From Petrolisthes cinctipes (lineage: Eukaryota > Arthropoda > Malacostraca > Decapoda > Porcellanidae), in assembly GCA_033782935.1 (NCBI GenBank), contig JAWQEG010000084.1:496001-560000 (forward strand): a stretch of DNA of 64,000 bases, in the 5' to 3' direction. Below, piece by piece: positions 21,115 to 33,955 of this stretch (the stretch's first letter is position 1; each line of letters begins with the position of its first letter). The translations under genes were made by a program, and so were the position numbers. The notes beneath the pieces were generated by a model. That model did not search any database, was not told the origin of the DNA, and saw nothing but the letters and a program-made list of their open reading frames with translations.

Positions 21115-23608
21115 GTGTTAGAGTATTTTCAAAATACAGGCTAAAAACATACTGAAAATCGATCTTTTAGGTGCACAAAAGTCGATATGTACATGCATCT
21201 TCAGTACCCGTTTATATCTCAAATTCAGGCTCAAAACCCCCGAAAATTCAATATTTTGGGGTCCCAGAAGCAATCCGTACATGCCTACTCAGTGTTAGAG
21301 TATTTTCAAAATACAGTCCCAAAACATGCTGAAAATCGATATTTTAGATGCCCAAAGTCAATATGTGCATGTATCTTCTGTACCCGTTTATATCTCAAAT
21401 TCAGGCTCAAAACACCCGAAAATTCAATATTTTGGGGTCCCAGAAGCAATCTGTACATGCCTACACAGTGCTAGAATATTTTCAAAATATAGGCTAAAAA
21501 CATGCTAAAAATCGACATTTTAGGTGCCAAAAAATCGATATCTCAAATTCAGTCTCAAAACACCCGAAAATTCGATATTTAGAGGTCCCAGAAGGTATCT
21601 GTACATGCCTACTCCGTGTTAGAGTATTTTCAAAATACAGGCCAAAAACATACTGAAAATCGATCTTTTAGGTGCCCAAAAGTCGATATGTGCATGCATC
21701 TTCTGTACCCGTTTATATCTCAAATTCTGGCCCTAAACACCTGAAAATTCGATATTTTGGGGTCCCAGAAGCGATCTCTACATGCCTACTCCGTGTTAGA
21801 GTATTTTCAAAATTCAGGCCGAAAACATACTGAAAATCGATATTTTTGGTGCCCAAAGTCAATATGTGCATGTATCTTCTGTACCCGTTTATATCTCAAA
21901 TTCAGGCTCAAAACACCCGAAAATTCAGTATTTTGGGGTCCCAGAAGCAGTCTGTACAGTGCTAGAATATTATCAAAATATAGGCTAAAAACATGCTAAA
22001 AATCGATCTTTTAGGTGCCAAAAAGTCGATATCTCAAATTCAGTCCCAAAACACCCGAAAATTCGATATTTTGGGGTCCCAGAAGCGATCTGTACATGCC
22101 TACTCCGTGTTAGAGTATTTTCAAAATACATGCCCAAAACATACTGAAAATCGATCTTGTAGGTGCACAAAAGTCGATATGTGCATGTATCTTCAGTACC
22201 CGTTTATATCTCAAATTCTGGCCCTAAATACCCGAAAATTCGATATTTAGGGGTCCCACAAGCGATCTGTACATGCCTACTCAGTGTTAGAGTATTTTCA
22301 AAATACAGTCCCAAAACATGCTGAAAATCGATATTTTAGATGCCCAAAGTCAATATGTGCATGTATCTTCTGTACCCGTTTATATCTCAAATTCAGACTC
22401 AAAACACCCAAAAATTCAATATTTTGGGGTCCCAGAAGCAATCTGTACATGCCTACACAGTGCTAGAATATTTTCAAAATATAGGCTAAAAACATGCTAA
22501 AAATCGACATTTTAAGTGCCAAAAAATCGATATCTCAAATTTAGTCCCAAAACACCTAAAATTCGATATTTAGAGGTCCCAGATGGTATCTGTACATGCC
22601 TACTCCGTGTTAGAGTATTTTCAAAATACAGGCCAAGAACATACTGAAAATCGATCTTTTAGTTGCCCAAAAGTCGATATGTGCATGCATATTCTGTACC
22701 CGTTTATATCTCAAATTCTGGCCCTAAACACCCGAAAATTCGATATTTTGGGGTCCCAGAAGCGATCTGTACATGCATACTCCGTGTTAGAGTATTTTCA
22801 AAATTCAGGCCCAAAACATGCTGAAAATCGATATTTTTGGTGCCCAAAGTTAATATGTGCATGTATCTTCTGTACCCGTTTATATCTCAAATTCAGGCTC
22901 AAAACACCCGAAAATTCAATATTTTGGGGTCCCAGAAGCAATCTGTACATGCCTACTCAGTACAAGAATATTTTGAAAATATAGGCTAAAAACATGCTAA
23001 AAATCGATCTTTTAGGTGCCAAAAAGTCGATATCTCAAATTCAGTCCCAAAACACCAGAAAATTCGATATTTAGGGATCCCAGAAGCGATCTGTACATGC
23101 CTACTCCGTGTTAGAGTATTTTCAAAATACATGCTCAAAACATACTGAAAATCGATCTTTTAGGTGCACAAAAGTCGATATGTGCATGCATCTTCAGTAC
23201 CCGTTTATATCTCAAATTCAGGCTCAAAACACCCGAAAATTCAATATTTTGGGGTCCCAGATGCAATCTGTACATGCCTACTCAGTGTTAGAGTATTTTC
23301 AAAATACAGGCCAAAAACATGCTGAAAATCGATATTTTAGATGTCCAAAGTCAATATGTGCATGTATCTTCTGTACCCGTTTATATCTCAATTTCAGGCT
23401 CAAAACACCCTAATATTCAATATTTTGGTGTCCCAGAAACAATCTGTACATGGCTACACAGTGCTAGAATATTTTCAAAATATAGGCTAAAAACATGCTA
23501 AAAATCGACATTTTAGGTGCCAAGAAATCGATATCTCAAATTCAGTCCCAAAACACCCGAAAATTCGATATTTAGAGGTCCCAGAAGGTATCTGTACATG
23601 CCTACTCC
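21115..23608 (+). repeat. 3171-bp block, second copy (501, 491, 500, 501, 501 bp)
   Basis: Units at 21115, 21616, 22107, 22607 and 23108. Unit lengths and private variants match the first copy through about 23351. After that this copy continues in a normal M2, while the first copy continues in a chimeric one. Copy-specific changes include TATTATCAAAATATAGG (21968), GATCTTGTAGG (22154), GGCCAAGAACATAC (22632) and TGTACATGGCTAC (23445). Confidence 0.86.
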
Positions 23609-25906
23609 GTGTTAGAGTATTTTCAAAATACAAGCCAAAAAAATACTGAAAATCGATCTTTTAGGTGCCCAAAAGTCGATATGTGCATGCATCTTCTGTA
23701 CCCGTTTATATCTCAAATTCTGGCCCTAAACACCCTAAAATTCGATATTTTGGGGTCCCAGAAGCGATCTCTACATGCCTACTCCGTGTTAGAGTATTTT
23801 CAAAATTCAGGCCCAAAACATGCTGAAAATCGATATTTTAGATGCCCAAAGTCAATATGTGCATGTATCTTCTGTACCCGTTTATATCTCAAATTCAGGC
23901 TCAAAACACCCGAAAATTCAATATTTTGGGGTCCCAGAAGCAATCTGTACATGCCTACACAGTGCTAGAATATTTTCAAAATATAGGCTAAAAACATGCT
24001 AAAAATCGACATTTTAAGTGCCAAAATATCGATATCTCAAATTTAGTCCCAAAACACCCGAAAATTCGATATTTAGAGGTCCCAGATGGTATCTATACAT
24101 GCCTACTCCGTGTTAGAATATTTTCAAAATACAGGCCAAAAACATACTGAAAATCGATCTTTTAGGTGCCCAAAAGTCGATATGTGCATGCATCTTCTGT
24201 ACCCGTTTATATCTCAAATTCTGGCCCTAAACACCCGAAAATTCGATATTTTGGGGTCCCAGGAGCGATCTGTACATGCCTACTCCGTGTTAGAGTATTT
24301 TCAAAATTCAGGTCCAAAACATGCTGAAAATCGATATTTTAGATGCCCAAAGTCAATATGTGCATGTATCTTCTGTACCCGTTTATATCTCAAATTCAGG
24401 CTCAAAACACCCGAAAATTCAATATTTTGGGGTCCCAGAAGCAATCTGTACAGTGCTAGAATATTTTCAAAATATAGGCTAAAAACATGCTAAAAATCGA
24501 TCTTTTAGGTGCCAAAAAGTCGATATCTCAAATTCAGTCCGAAAACACCCGAAAATTCGATATTTAGGGGTCCCAGAAGCGATCTGTACATGCCTACTCC
24601 GTGTTAGAGTATTTTCAAAATACATGCTCAAAACATACTGAAAATCGATCTTTTAGGTGCACAAAAGTCGATATGTGCATGCATCTTCAGTACCCGTTTA
24701 TATCTCAAATTCAGGCTCAAAACACCCGAAAATTCAATATTTTGGGGTCCCAGAAGCAATCTGTACATGCCTACTCAGTGTTAGAGTATTTTCAAAATAC
24801 AGGCCCAAAACATGCTGAAAATCGATATTTTAGATGCCCAAAGTCAATATGTGCTTGTATCTTCTGTACCCGTTTATATCTCAAATTCAGGCTCAAAACA
24901 CCCGAAAATTCAATATTTTGGGGTCCCAGAAGCAATCTGTACATGCCTACACAGTGCTAGAATATTTTCAAAATATAGGCGAAAAACATGCTAAAACTCG
25001 ACATTTTAGGTGCCAATAAATCGATATCTCAAATTCAGTCCCAAAACACCCGAAAATTCGATATTTAGAGGTCCCAGAAGGTATCTGTACATGCCTACTC
25101 CGTGTTAGAGTATTTTCAAAATTCAGGCCCAAAACATGCTGAAAATCGATATTTTAGATGCCCAAAGTCAATATGTGCATGTATCTTCTGTACCCGTTTA
25201 TATCTCAAATTCAGGCTCAAAACACCCGAAAATTCAATATTTTGGGGTCCCAGAAGCAATCTGTCCAGTGCTAGAATATTTTCAAAATATAGGCTAAAAA
25301 CATGCTAAAAATCGATCTTTTAGGTGCCAAAAAGTCGATATCTCAAATTCAGTCCCAAAACACCCGAAAATTCGATATTTAGGGGTCCCAGAAGCGATCT
25401 GTACATGCCTACTCCGTGTTAGAGTATTTTCAAAATACATGCTCAAAACATACTGAAAATCGATCTTTTAGGTGCCCAAAAGTCGATATGTGCATGCATC
25501 TTCTGTACCCGTTTATATCTCAAATTCTGGCCCTAAACACCCGAAAATTCGATATTTTGGGGTCCCAGAAGCGATCTGTACATGCCTACTCCGTGTTAGA
25601 GTATTTTCAAGATTCAGGCCCAAAACATGCTGAAAATCGATATTTTTGGTGCCCAAAGTCAATATGTGCATGTATCTTCTGTACCCGTTTATATCTCAAA
25701 TTCAGGCTCAAAACACCGGAAAATTCAATATTTTGGGGTCCCAGAAGCAATCTGTACAGTGCCAGAATATTTTCAAAATATAAGCTAAAAACATGCTAAA
25801 AATCGATCTTTTAGGTGCCAAAAAGTCGATATCTCAAATTCAGTCCCAAAACACCCGAAAATTCGATATTTAGGGGTCCCAGAAGCGATCTGTACATGCC
25901 TACTCC
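23609..25906 (+). repeat. Five units (501, 491, 501, 314, 491 bp)
   Basis: Units at 23609, 24110, 24601, 25102 and 25416. The unit at 25102 is M2-M3 only (M2 of 166 bp), without M1. Local variants include CTATACATGCC (24093), CCAGGAGCGATC (24259), GTGCTTGTATC (24851) and CTGTCCAGTGC (25261). Confidence 0.86.
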
Positions 25907-26910
25907 GTGTTAGAGTATTTTCAAAATACATGCTCAAAACATACTGAAAATCGATCTTTTAGGTGCACAAAAGTCGATATGTGCATGCATCTTCAGTACC
26001 CGTTTATATCTCAAATTCAGGCTCAAAAAACCCGAAAATTCGATATTTTGGGGTCCCAGAAGTGATCTGTACATGCCTACTCCGTGTTAGAGTTTTTTTC
26101 AAAATTCAGGCCCAAAACATGCTGAAAATCGATATTTTTGGTGCCCAAAGTCAATATGTGCATGTATCTTCTGTACCCGTTTATATCTCAAATTCAGGCT
26201 CAAAACACCCGAAAATTCAATATTTTGGGGTCCCAGAAGCAATCTGTACATGCCTACTCAGTGCTAGAATATTTTCAAAATATAGGCTAAAAACATGCTA
26301 AAAATCAATCTTTTAGGTGCCAAAAAGTCGATATCTCAAATTCAGTCCCAAAACACCCGAAAATTCGATATTTAGGGGTCCCAGAAGCGATCTGTACATA
26401 CCTACTCCGTGTTAGAGTATTTTCAAAATACATGCTCAAAACATACTGAAAATCGATCTTTTAGGTGCACAAAAGTCAATATGTGCATGCATCTTCAGTA
26501 CCCGTTTATATCTCAAATTCAGGCTCAAAAAACCCGAAAATTCAATATTTTGGGGTCCCAGAAGTGATCTGTACATGCCTACTCCGTGTTAGAGTATTTT
26601 TCAAAATTCAGGCCCAAAACATGCTGAAAATCGATATTTTTGGTGCCCAAAGTCAATATGTGCATGTATCTTCTGTACCCGTTTATATCTCAAATTCAGG
26701 CTCAAAACACCCGAAAATTCAATATTTTGGGGTCCCAGAAGCAATCTGTACATGCCTACTCAGTGCTAGAATATTTTCAAAATATAGGCTAAAAACATGC
26801 TAAAAATCAATCTTTTAGGTGCCAAAAAGTCGATATCTCAAATTCAGTCCCAAAACACCCGAAAATTCGATATTTAGGGGTCCCAGAAGCGATCTGTACA
26901 TACCTACTCC
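25907..26910 (+). repeat. Tandem pair of 502-bp trimers
   Basis: Units at 25907 and 26409 are near-identical neighbours: GGCTCAAAAAACCCG, CAGAAGTGATCTG, CTAAAAATCAATC and TACATACCTACTCC occur in both. Both M2 monomers have one extra base in the T run before CAAAATTC, but the first reads GAGTTTTTTTC and the second GAGTATTTTTC. The marker TACATACC also occurs near 10012. Confidence 0.87.
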
Positions 26911-28227
26911 GTGTTAGAGTATTTTCAAAATACATGCTCAAAACATACTGAAAATCGATCTTTTAGGTGCACAAAAGTCGATATGTGCATGCATCTTCAG
27001 TACCCGTTTATATCTCAAATTCAGGCTCAAAACACCCGAAAATTCAATATTTTGGGGTCCCAGAAGCAATCTGTACATGCCTACTCAGTGTTAGAGTATT
27101 TTCAAAATACAGGCCCAAAACATGCTGAAAATCGATATTTTAGATGCCCAAAGTCAATATGAGCATGTATTTTCTGTACCCGTTTATATCTCAAATTCAG
27201 GCTCAAAACACCCGAAAATTCAATATTTTGGGGTCCCAGAAGCAATCTGTACATGCCTACACAGTGCTAGAATATTTTCAAAATATAGGCTAAAAACATG
27301 CTAAAAATCGACATTTTAGGTGCCAAGAAATCGATATCTCAAATTCAGTCCCAAAACACCCGAAAATTCGATATTTAGAGGTCCCAGAAGGTATCTGTAC
27401 ATGCCTACTCCGTGTTAGAGTATTTTCAAAATACAGGCCAAAAACATACTGAAAATCGATCTTTTAGGTGCCCAAAAGTCGATATGTGCATGCATCTTCT
27501 GTACCCGTTTATATCTCAAATTCTGGCCCTAAACACCCGAAAATTCGATATTTTGGGGTCCCAGAAGCGATCTGTACATGCCTACTCCGTGTTAGAGTAT
27601 TTTCAAAATTCAGGCCCGAATCATGCTGAAAATCGATATTTTTGGTGCCCAAAGTCAATATGTGCATGTATCTTCTGTACCCGTTTATATCTCAAATTCA
27701 GGCTCAAAACACCCGAAAATTCAATATTTTGGGGTCCCAGAAGCAATCTCTACGGTGCTAGAATATTTTCAAAATATAGGCTAAAAACATGCTAAAAATC
27801 GATCTTTTAGGTGCCAAAAAGTCGATATCTCAAATTCAGTCCCAAAACACCCGAAAATTCGATATTTAGGGGTCCCAGAAGCGATCTGTACATGCCTACT
27901 CCGTGTTAGAGTATTTTCAAAATACATGCTCAAAACATACTGAAAATCGATCTTTTAGGTGCACAAAAGTCGATATTTGCATGCATCTTCAGTACCCGTT
28001 TATTTCTCAAATTCAGGCTCAAAACACCCGAAAATTCAATATTTTGGGGTCCCAGAAGCAATCTGTACATGCCTACACAGTGCTAGAATATTTTCAAAAT
28101 ATAGGCTAAAAACATGCTAAAAATCGACATTTTAGGTGCCAAAAAATCGATATCTCAAATTCAGTCCCAAAACACCCGAAAATTCGATATTTTGGGGTCC
28201 CAGAAGCGATCTGTACATGCCTACTCC
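26911..28227 (+). repeat. A trimer, B trimer and dimer (501, 491, 325 bp)
   Basis: Units at 26911 (A), 27412 (B with 10-bp loss) and 27903 (M1-M3). The first two make one 992-bp hexamer. Local changes include ATATGAGCATGTATTTTC (27158), CAGGCCCGAATCATGC (27611), GATATTTGCATGC (27971) and TTTATTTCTC (27999). Confidence 0.87.
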
Positions 28228-29728
28228 GTGTTAGAGTATTTTCAAAATACATGCCCAAAACATACTGAAAATCGATCTTTTAGGTGCACAAAAGTCGATA
28301 TGTGCATGCATCTTCAGTACCCGTTTATATCTCAAATTCTGGCCCTAAATACCCGAAAATTCGATATTTAGTGGTCCCAGAAGCTATCTGTACATGCCTA
28401 CTCAGTGTTAGAGTATTTTCAAAATACAGTCCCAAAACATGCTTAAAATCGATATTTTAGATGCCCAAAGTCAATATGTGCATGTATCTTCTGTACCCGT
28501 TTATATCTCAAATTCAGACTCAAAACACCCAAAAATTCAATATTTTGGGGTCCCAGAAGCAATCTGTACATGCCTACACAGTGCTAGAATATTTTCAAAA
28601 TATAGGCTAAAAACATGCTAAAAATCGACATTTTAAGTGCCAAAAAATCGATATCTCAAATTTAGTCCCAAAACACCTAAAATTCGATATTTAGAGGTCC
28701 CAGATGGTATCTGTACATGCCTACTCCGTGTTAGAGTATTTTCAAAATACATGCTCAAAACATACTGAAAATCGATCTTTTAGGTGCCCAAAAGTCGATA
28801 TGTGCATGCATATTCTGTACCCGTTTATATCTCAAATTCTGGCCCTAAACACCCGAAAATTCGATATTTTGGGGTCCCAGAAGCGATCTGTACATGCATA
28901 CTCCGTGTTAGAGTATTTTCAAAATTCAGGCCCAAAACATGCTGAAAATCGATATTTTTGGTGCCCAAAGTTAATATGTGCATGTATCTTCTGTACCCGT
29001 TTATATCTCAAATTCAGGCTCAAAACACCCGAAAATTCAATATTTTGGGGTCCCAGAAGCAATCTGTACATGCCTACTCAGTACTAGAATATTTTCAAAA
29101 TATAGGCTAAAAACATGCAAAAATCGATCTTTTAGGTGCCAAAAAGTCGATATCTCAAATTCAGTCCCAAAACACCCGAAAATTCGATATTTAGGGGTCC
29201 CAGAAGCGATCTGTACATGCCTACTCCGTGTTAGAGTATTTTCAAAATACATGCTCAAAACATACTGAAAATCGATCTTTTAGGTGCACAAAAGTCGATA
29301 TGTGCATGCATCTTCAGTACCCGTTTATATCTCAAATTCAGGCTCAAAACACCTGAAAATTCAATATTTTGGGGTCCCAGAAGCAATCTGTACATGCCTA
29401 CTCAGTGTTAGAGTATTTTCAAAATACAGGCCCAAAACATGCTGAAAATCGATATTTTAGATGCCCAAAGTCAATATGTGCATGTATCTTCTGTACCCGT
29501 TTATATCTCAAATTCAGGCTCAAAACACCCGAAAATTCAATATTTTGGGGTCCCAGAAGCAATCTGTACATGCCTACACAGTGCTAGAATATTTTCAAAA
29601 TATTGGCTAAAAACATGCTAAAAATCGACATTTTAGGTGCCAAAAAATCGATATCTCAAATTCAGTCCCAAAACACCCGAAAATTCGATATTTAGAGGTC
29701 CCAGAAGGTATCTGTACATGCCTACTCC
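28228..29728 (+). repeat. Third, partial copy of the 3.2-kb block (500, 500, 501 bp units)
   Basis: Units at 28228, 28728 and 29228. The first two match those at 22107 and 22607 with offset 6121: ATACATGCCCAAAACATAC, ACCTAAAATTCG in a 147-bp M3, CCAGATGGTATC, CATGCATATTCTG, ATGCATACTCC, and CAGTACTAGAAT, one base from CAGTACAAGAAT. The M3 at 29081 lost one T (ATGCAAAAATCG). Homology fades by the unit at 29228. Confidence 0.83.
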
Positions 29729-30601
29729 GTGTTAGAGTATTTTCAAAATACAGGCCAAAAACATACTGAAAATCGATCTTTTAGGTGCCCAAAAGTCGAT
29801 ATGTGCATGCATCTTCAGTACCGGTTTATATCTCAAATTCAGGCTCAAAACACCCGAAAATTCAATATTTTGGGGTCCCAGAAGCAATCTGTACATGCCT
29901 ACTCAGTGTTAGAGTATTTTCCAAAATACAGGCCCAAAACATGCTGAAAATCGATATTTTAGATGCCCAAAGTCAATATGTGCATGTATCTTCTGTACCT
30001 GTTTATATCTCAAATTCAGGCTCAAAACACCCGAAAATTCAATATTTTGGGGTCCCAGAAGCAATCTGTACATGCCTACTCAGTGCTAGAATATTTTCAA
30101 AATATAGGCTAAAAACATGCTACATGCTCAAAACATACTGAAAATCGATCTTTTAAGTGCACAAAAGTCGATATGTGCATGCATCTTCAGTACCCGTTTA
30201 TATCTCAAATTCAGGCTCAAAACACCCGAAAATTCAATATTTTGGGGTCCCAGAAGCAATCTGTACATGCCTACTCAGTGTTAGAGTATTTTCAATATAC
30301 TGGCCCAAAACATGCTGAAAATCAATATTTTAGATGCCCAAAGTCAATATGTGCATGTATCTTCTGTACCCGTTTATATCTCAAATTCAGGCTCAAAACA
30401 CCCGAAAATTCAATATTTTGGGGTCCCATAAGCAATCTGTACATGCCTACACAGTGCTAGAATATTTTCAAAATATAGGTTAAAAACATGCTAAAAATCG
30501 ACATTTTAGGTGCCAAAAAATCGATATCTCAAATTCAGTCCCAAAACACCCGAAAATTCGATATTTAGAGGTCCCAGAAAGTATCTGTACATGCCTACTC
30601 C
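29729..30601 (+). repeat. Composite with a truncated M3 fused to a truncated M1
   Basis: Monomers: M1 29729-29905, M2 29906-30082 (177 bp, one extra C in TTTTCCAAAATAC), M3 fragment 30083-30120 (38 bp), M1 fragment 30121-30277 (157 bp, lacking its first 20 bp), M2 30278-30453 and M3 30454-30601. The junction reads AAACATGCTACATGCTC, where ACATGC occurs on both sides. This is the only out-of-register junction between monomers that I found outside 56.0-56.5 kb. Confidence 0.86.
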
Positions 30602-32084
30602 GTGTTAGAGTATTTTCAAAATACAGGCCAAAAACATACTGAAAATCGATCTTTTAGGAGCCCAAAAGTCGATATGTTCATGCATCTTCTGTACCCGTTT
30701 ATATCTCAAATTCTGGCCCTAAAAACCGGAAAATTCGATATTTTGGGGACCCAGAAGCGATCTGTACATGCCTACTCCGTGTTAGAGTATTTTCAAAATT
30801 CAGGCCCAAAACATGCTGAAAATCGATATTTTTGGTGCCCAAAGTCAATATGTGCAAGTATCTTCTGTACCCGTTTATATCTCAAATTCGGGCTCAAAAC
30901 ACCCGAAAATTCAATATTTTGGGGTTCCAGAAGCAATCTGTACAGTGCTAGAATATTTTCAAAATATAGGCTAAAAACATGCTAAAAATCGATCTTTTAG
31001 GTGCCAAAAAGTCGATATCTCAAATTCAGTCCCAAAACACCCGAAAATTCGATATTTAGGGGTCCCAGAAGCGATCTGTACATGCCTACTCCGTGTTAGA
31101 GTATTTTCAAAATACATGCTCAAAACATACTGAAAATCGATCTTTTAGGTGCACAAAAGTCGATATGTGCATGCATCTTCAGTACCCGTTTATATCTCAA
31201 ATTCAGGCTCAAAACACCCGAAAATTCAATATTTTGGGGTCCCAGAAGCAATCTGTACATGCCTACTCAGTGTTAGAGTATTTTCAAAATACAGCCCCAA
31301 AACATGCTGAAAATCGATATTTTAGATGCCCAAAGTCGATATGTGCATGCATCTTCTGTACCCGTTTATATCTCAAATTCAGGCTCAAAACACCCGAAAA
31401 TTCAATATTTTGGGGTCCCAGAAGCAATCTGTACATGCCTACACAGTGCTAGAATATTTTCAAAATATAGGCTAAAAACATGCTAAAAATCGACATTTTA
31501 GGTGCCTAAAAATCGATATCTCAAATTCAGTCCCAAAACACCCGAAAATTCGATATTTAGAGGTCCCAGAAGGTATCTGTACATGCCTACTCCGTGTTAG
31601 AGTATTTTCAAAATACAGGCCAAAAACATACTGAAAATCGATCTTTTAGGTGCCCAAAAGTCGATATGTGCATGCATCTTCTGTACCCGTTTATATCTCA
31701 AATTCTGGCCCTAAACACCCGAAAATTCGATATTTTGGGGTCCCAGAAGCGATCTGTACATGCCTACTCCGTGTTAGAGTATTTTCAAAATTCAGGCCCA
31801 AAACATGCTGAAAATCGATATTTTTGGTTCCCAAAGTCAATATGTGCAAGTATCTTCTGTACCCGTTTATATCTCAAATTCAGGCTCAAAACACCCGAAA
31901 ATTCAATATTTTGGGGTCCCAGAAGCAATCTGTACAGTGCTAGAATATTTTCAAAATATAGGCTAAAAACATGCTAAAAATCGATCTTTTAGGTGCCAAA
32001 AAGTCGATATCTCAAATTCAGTCCCAAAACACCCGAAAATTCGATATTTAGGGGTCCCAGAAGCGATCTGTACATGCCTACTCC
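30602..32084 (+). repeat. Three trimers (491, 501, 491 bp)
   Basis: Units at 30602 (B), 31093 (A) and 31594 (B). The two B units share GTGCAAGTATCTTCTG in M2 at offset 992, showing tandem copying of the hexamer. Local changes include AGGAGCCCAAAAG (30656), CTAAAAACCGG (30719), GGGGACCCAG (30746) and CAGCCCCAAAAC (31293). Confidence 0.87.
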
Positions 32085-33955
32085 GTGTTAGAGTATTTTC
32101 AAAATACATGCTCAAAACATACTGAAAATCGATCTTTTAGTTGCACAAAAGTCGATATGTGCATGCATCTTCAGTACCCGTTTATATCTCAAATTCAGGC
32201 TCAAAACACCCGAAAATTCAATATTTTGGGGTCCCAGAAGCAATCTGTACATGCCTACTCCGTGTTAGAGTATTTTCAAAATACATGCTCAAAACATACT
32301 GAAAATCGATCTTTTAGGTGCACAAAAGTCGATATGTGCATGCATCTTCAGTACCCGTTTATATCTCAAATTCAGGCTCAAAACACCCGAAAATTCAATA
32401 TTTTGGGGTCCCAGAAGCAATCTGTACATGCCTACTCAGTGTTAAGAGTATTTTCAAAATACAGGCCCAAAACATGCTGAAAATCGATATTTTAGATGCC
32501 CAAAGTCAATATGTGCATGTATCTTCTGTACGCGTTTATATCTCAAATTCAGGCTCAAAACACCCGAAAATTCAATATTTTGGGGTCCCAGAAGCAATCT
32601 GTACATGCCTACACAGTGCTAGATTATTTTCAAAATATAGGCTAAAAACATGCTAAAAATCGACATTTTAGGTGACAAAAAATCGATATCTCAAATTCAG
32701 TCCCAAAACACCCGAAAATTCGATATTTAGAGGTCCCAGAAGCGATCTGTACATGCCTACTCCGTGTTAGAGTATTTTCAAAATACAGGCCAAAAACATA
32801 CTGAAAATCGATCTTTTAGGTGCCCAAAAGTCGATATGTGCATGCATCTTCAGTACCCGTTTATATCTCAAATTATGGCCCTAAACACCCGAAAATTCGA
32901 TATTTTGGGGTCCCAGAAGCGATCTGTACATGCCTACTCCGTGTTAGAGTATTTTCAAAATTCAGGCCCAAAAAAATCGATATTTTTGGTGCCCAAAGTC
33001 AATATGTGCATGTATCTTCTGTACCCGTTTATATCTCAAATTCAGGCTCAAAACACCCGAAAATTCAATATTTTGGGGTCCCAGAAGCAATATGTACATG
33101 CCTACTCCGTGTTAGAGTATTTTCAAAATACATGCTCAAAACATACTGAAAATCGATCTTTTAGGTGCACAAAAGTCGATATGTGCATGCATCTTCAGTA
33201 CCCGTTTATATCTCAAATTATGGCCCTAAACACCCGAAAATTCGATATTTTGGGGTCCCAGAAGCGATCTGTACATGCCTACTCCGTGTTAGAGTATTTT
33301 CAAAATTCAGGCCCAAAAAAATCGATATTTTTGGTGCCCAAAGTCAATATGTGCATGTATCTTCTGTACCCGTTTATATCTCAAATTCAGGCTCAAAACA
33401 CCCGAAAATTCAATATTTTGGGGTCCCAGAAGCAATATGTACATGCCTACTCCGTGTTAGAGTATTTTCAAAATACATGCTCAAAACATACTGAAAATCG
33501 ATCTTTTAGGTGCACAAAAGTCGATATGTGCATGCATCTTCAGGACCCGTTTATATCTCAAATTCAGGCTCAAAACACCGGAAAATTCAATATTTTGGGG
33601 TCCCAGAAGCAATCTGTACATGCCTACTCAGTGTTAAGAGTATTTTCAAAATACAGGCCCAAAACATGCTGAAAATCGATATTTTAGATGCCCAAAGTCA
33701 ATATGTGCATGTATCTTCTGTACACGTTTATATCTCAAATTCAGGCTCAAAACACCCGATAATTCAATATTTTGGGGTCCCAGAAGCAATCTGTACATGC
33801 CTACACAGTGCTAGATTATTTTCAAAATATAGGCTAAAAACATGCTAAAAATCGACAGTTTAGGTGACAAATAATCGATATCTCAAATTCAGTCCCAAAA
33901 CACCCGAAAATTCGATATTTAGAGGTCCCAGAAGGTATCTGTACATGCTTACTCC
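32085..33955 (+). repeat. Tetramer followed by a seven-monomer unit with two 345-bp repeats
   Basis: The tetramer 32085-32763 is M1-M1-M2-M3 (679 bp; the M2 at 32439 starts GTGTTAAGAG with one extra A). Then come M1 32764, short M2 32941-33108 (168 bp), M1 33109, short M2 33286-33453, M1 33454, M2 33631 (also GTGTTAAGAG) and M3 33808-33955. The short M2 reads GGCCCAAAAAAATCG, lacking 8 bp around CATGCTGA. M3 is missing between these pairs. This absence of M3 stops, plus the 345-bp length, gives the longest open frame in the window. Confidence 0.87.
32764..33453 (+). repeat. Tandem 345-bp M1-M2(short) units
   Basis: 32764-33108 and 33109-33453 are 345 bp each and share AAATTATGGCCC, GGCCCAAAAAAATCG and GCAATATGTACATGCC. 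They differ mainly at the start of M1 (ACAGGCCAAAAAC and GCCCAAAAG in the first; ACATGCTCAAAAC and GCACAAAAG in the second). 345 is divisible by three, so the open frame passes through both copies. Confidence 0.88.

Noticed and set aside
32764..33672. 302-codon open frame as a possible gene
   Set aside because: It is five monomers in a row without M3. Its protein would be internal repeats of the same satellite translation. No promoter, intron or domain is seen. It is reported as a structural curiosity only.
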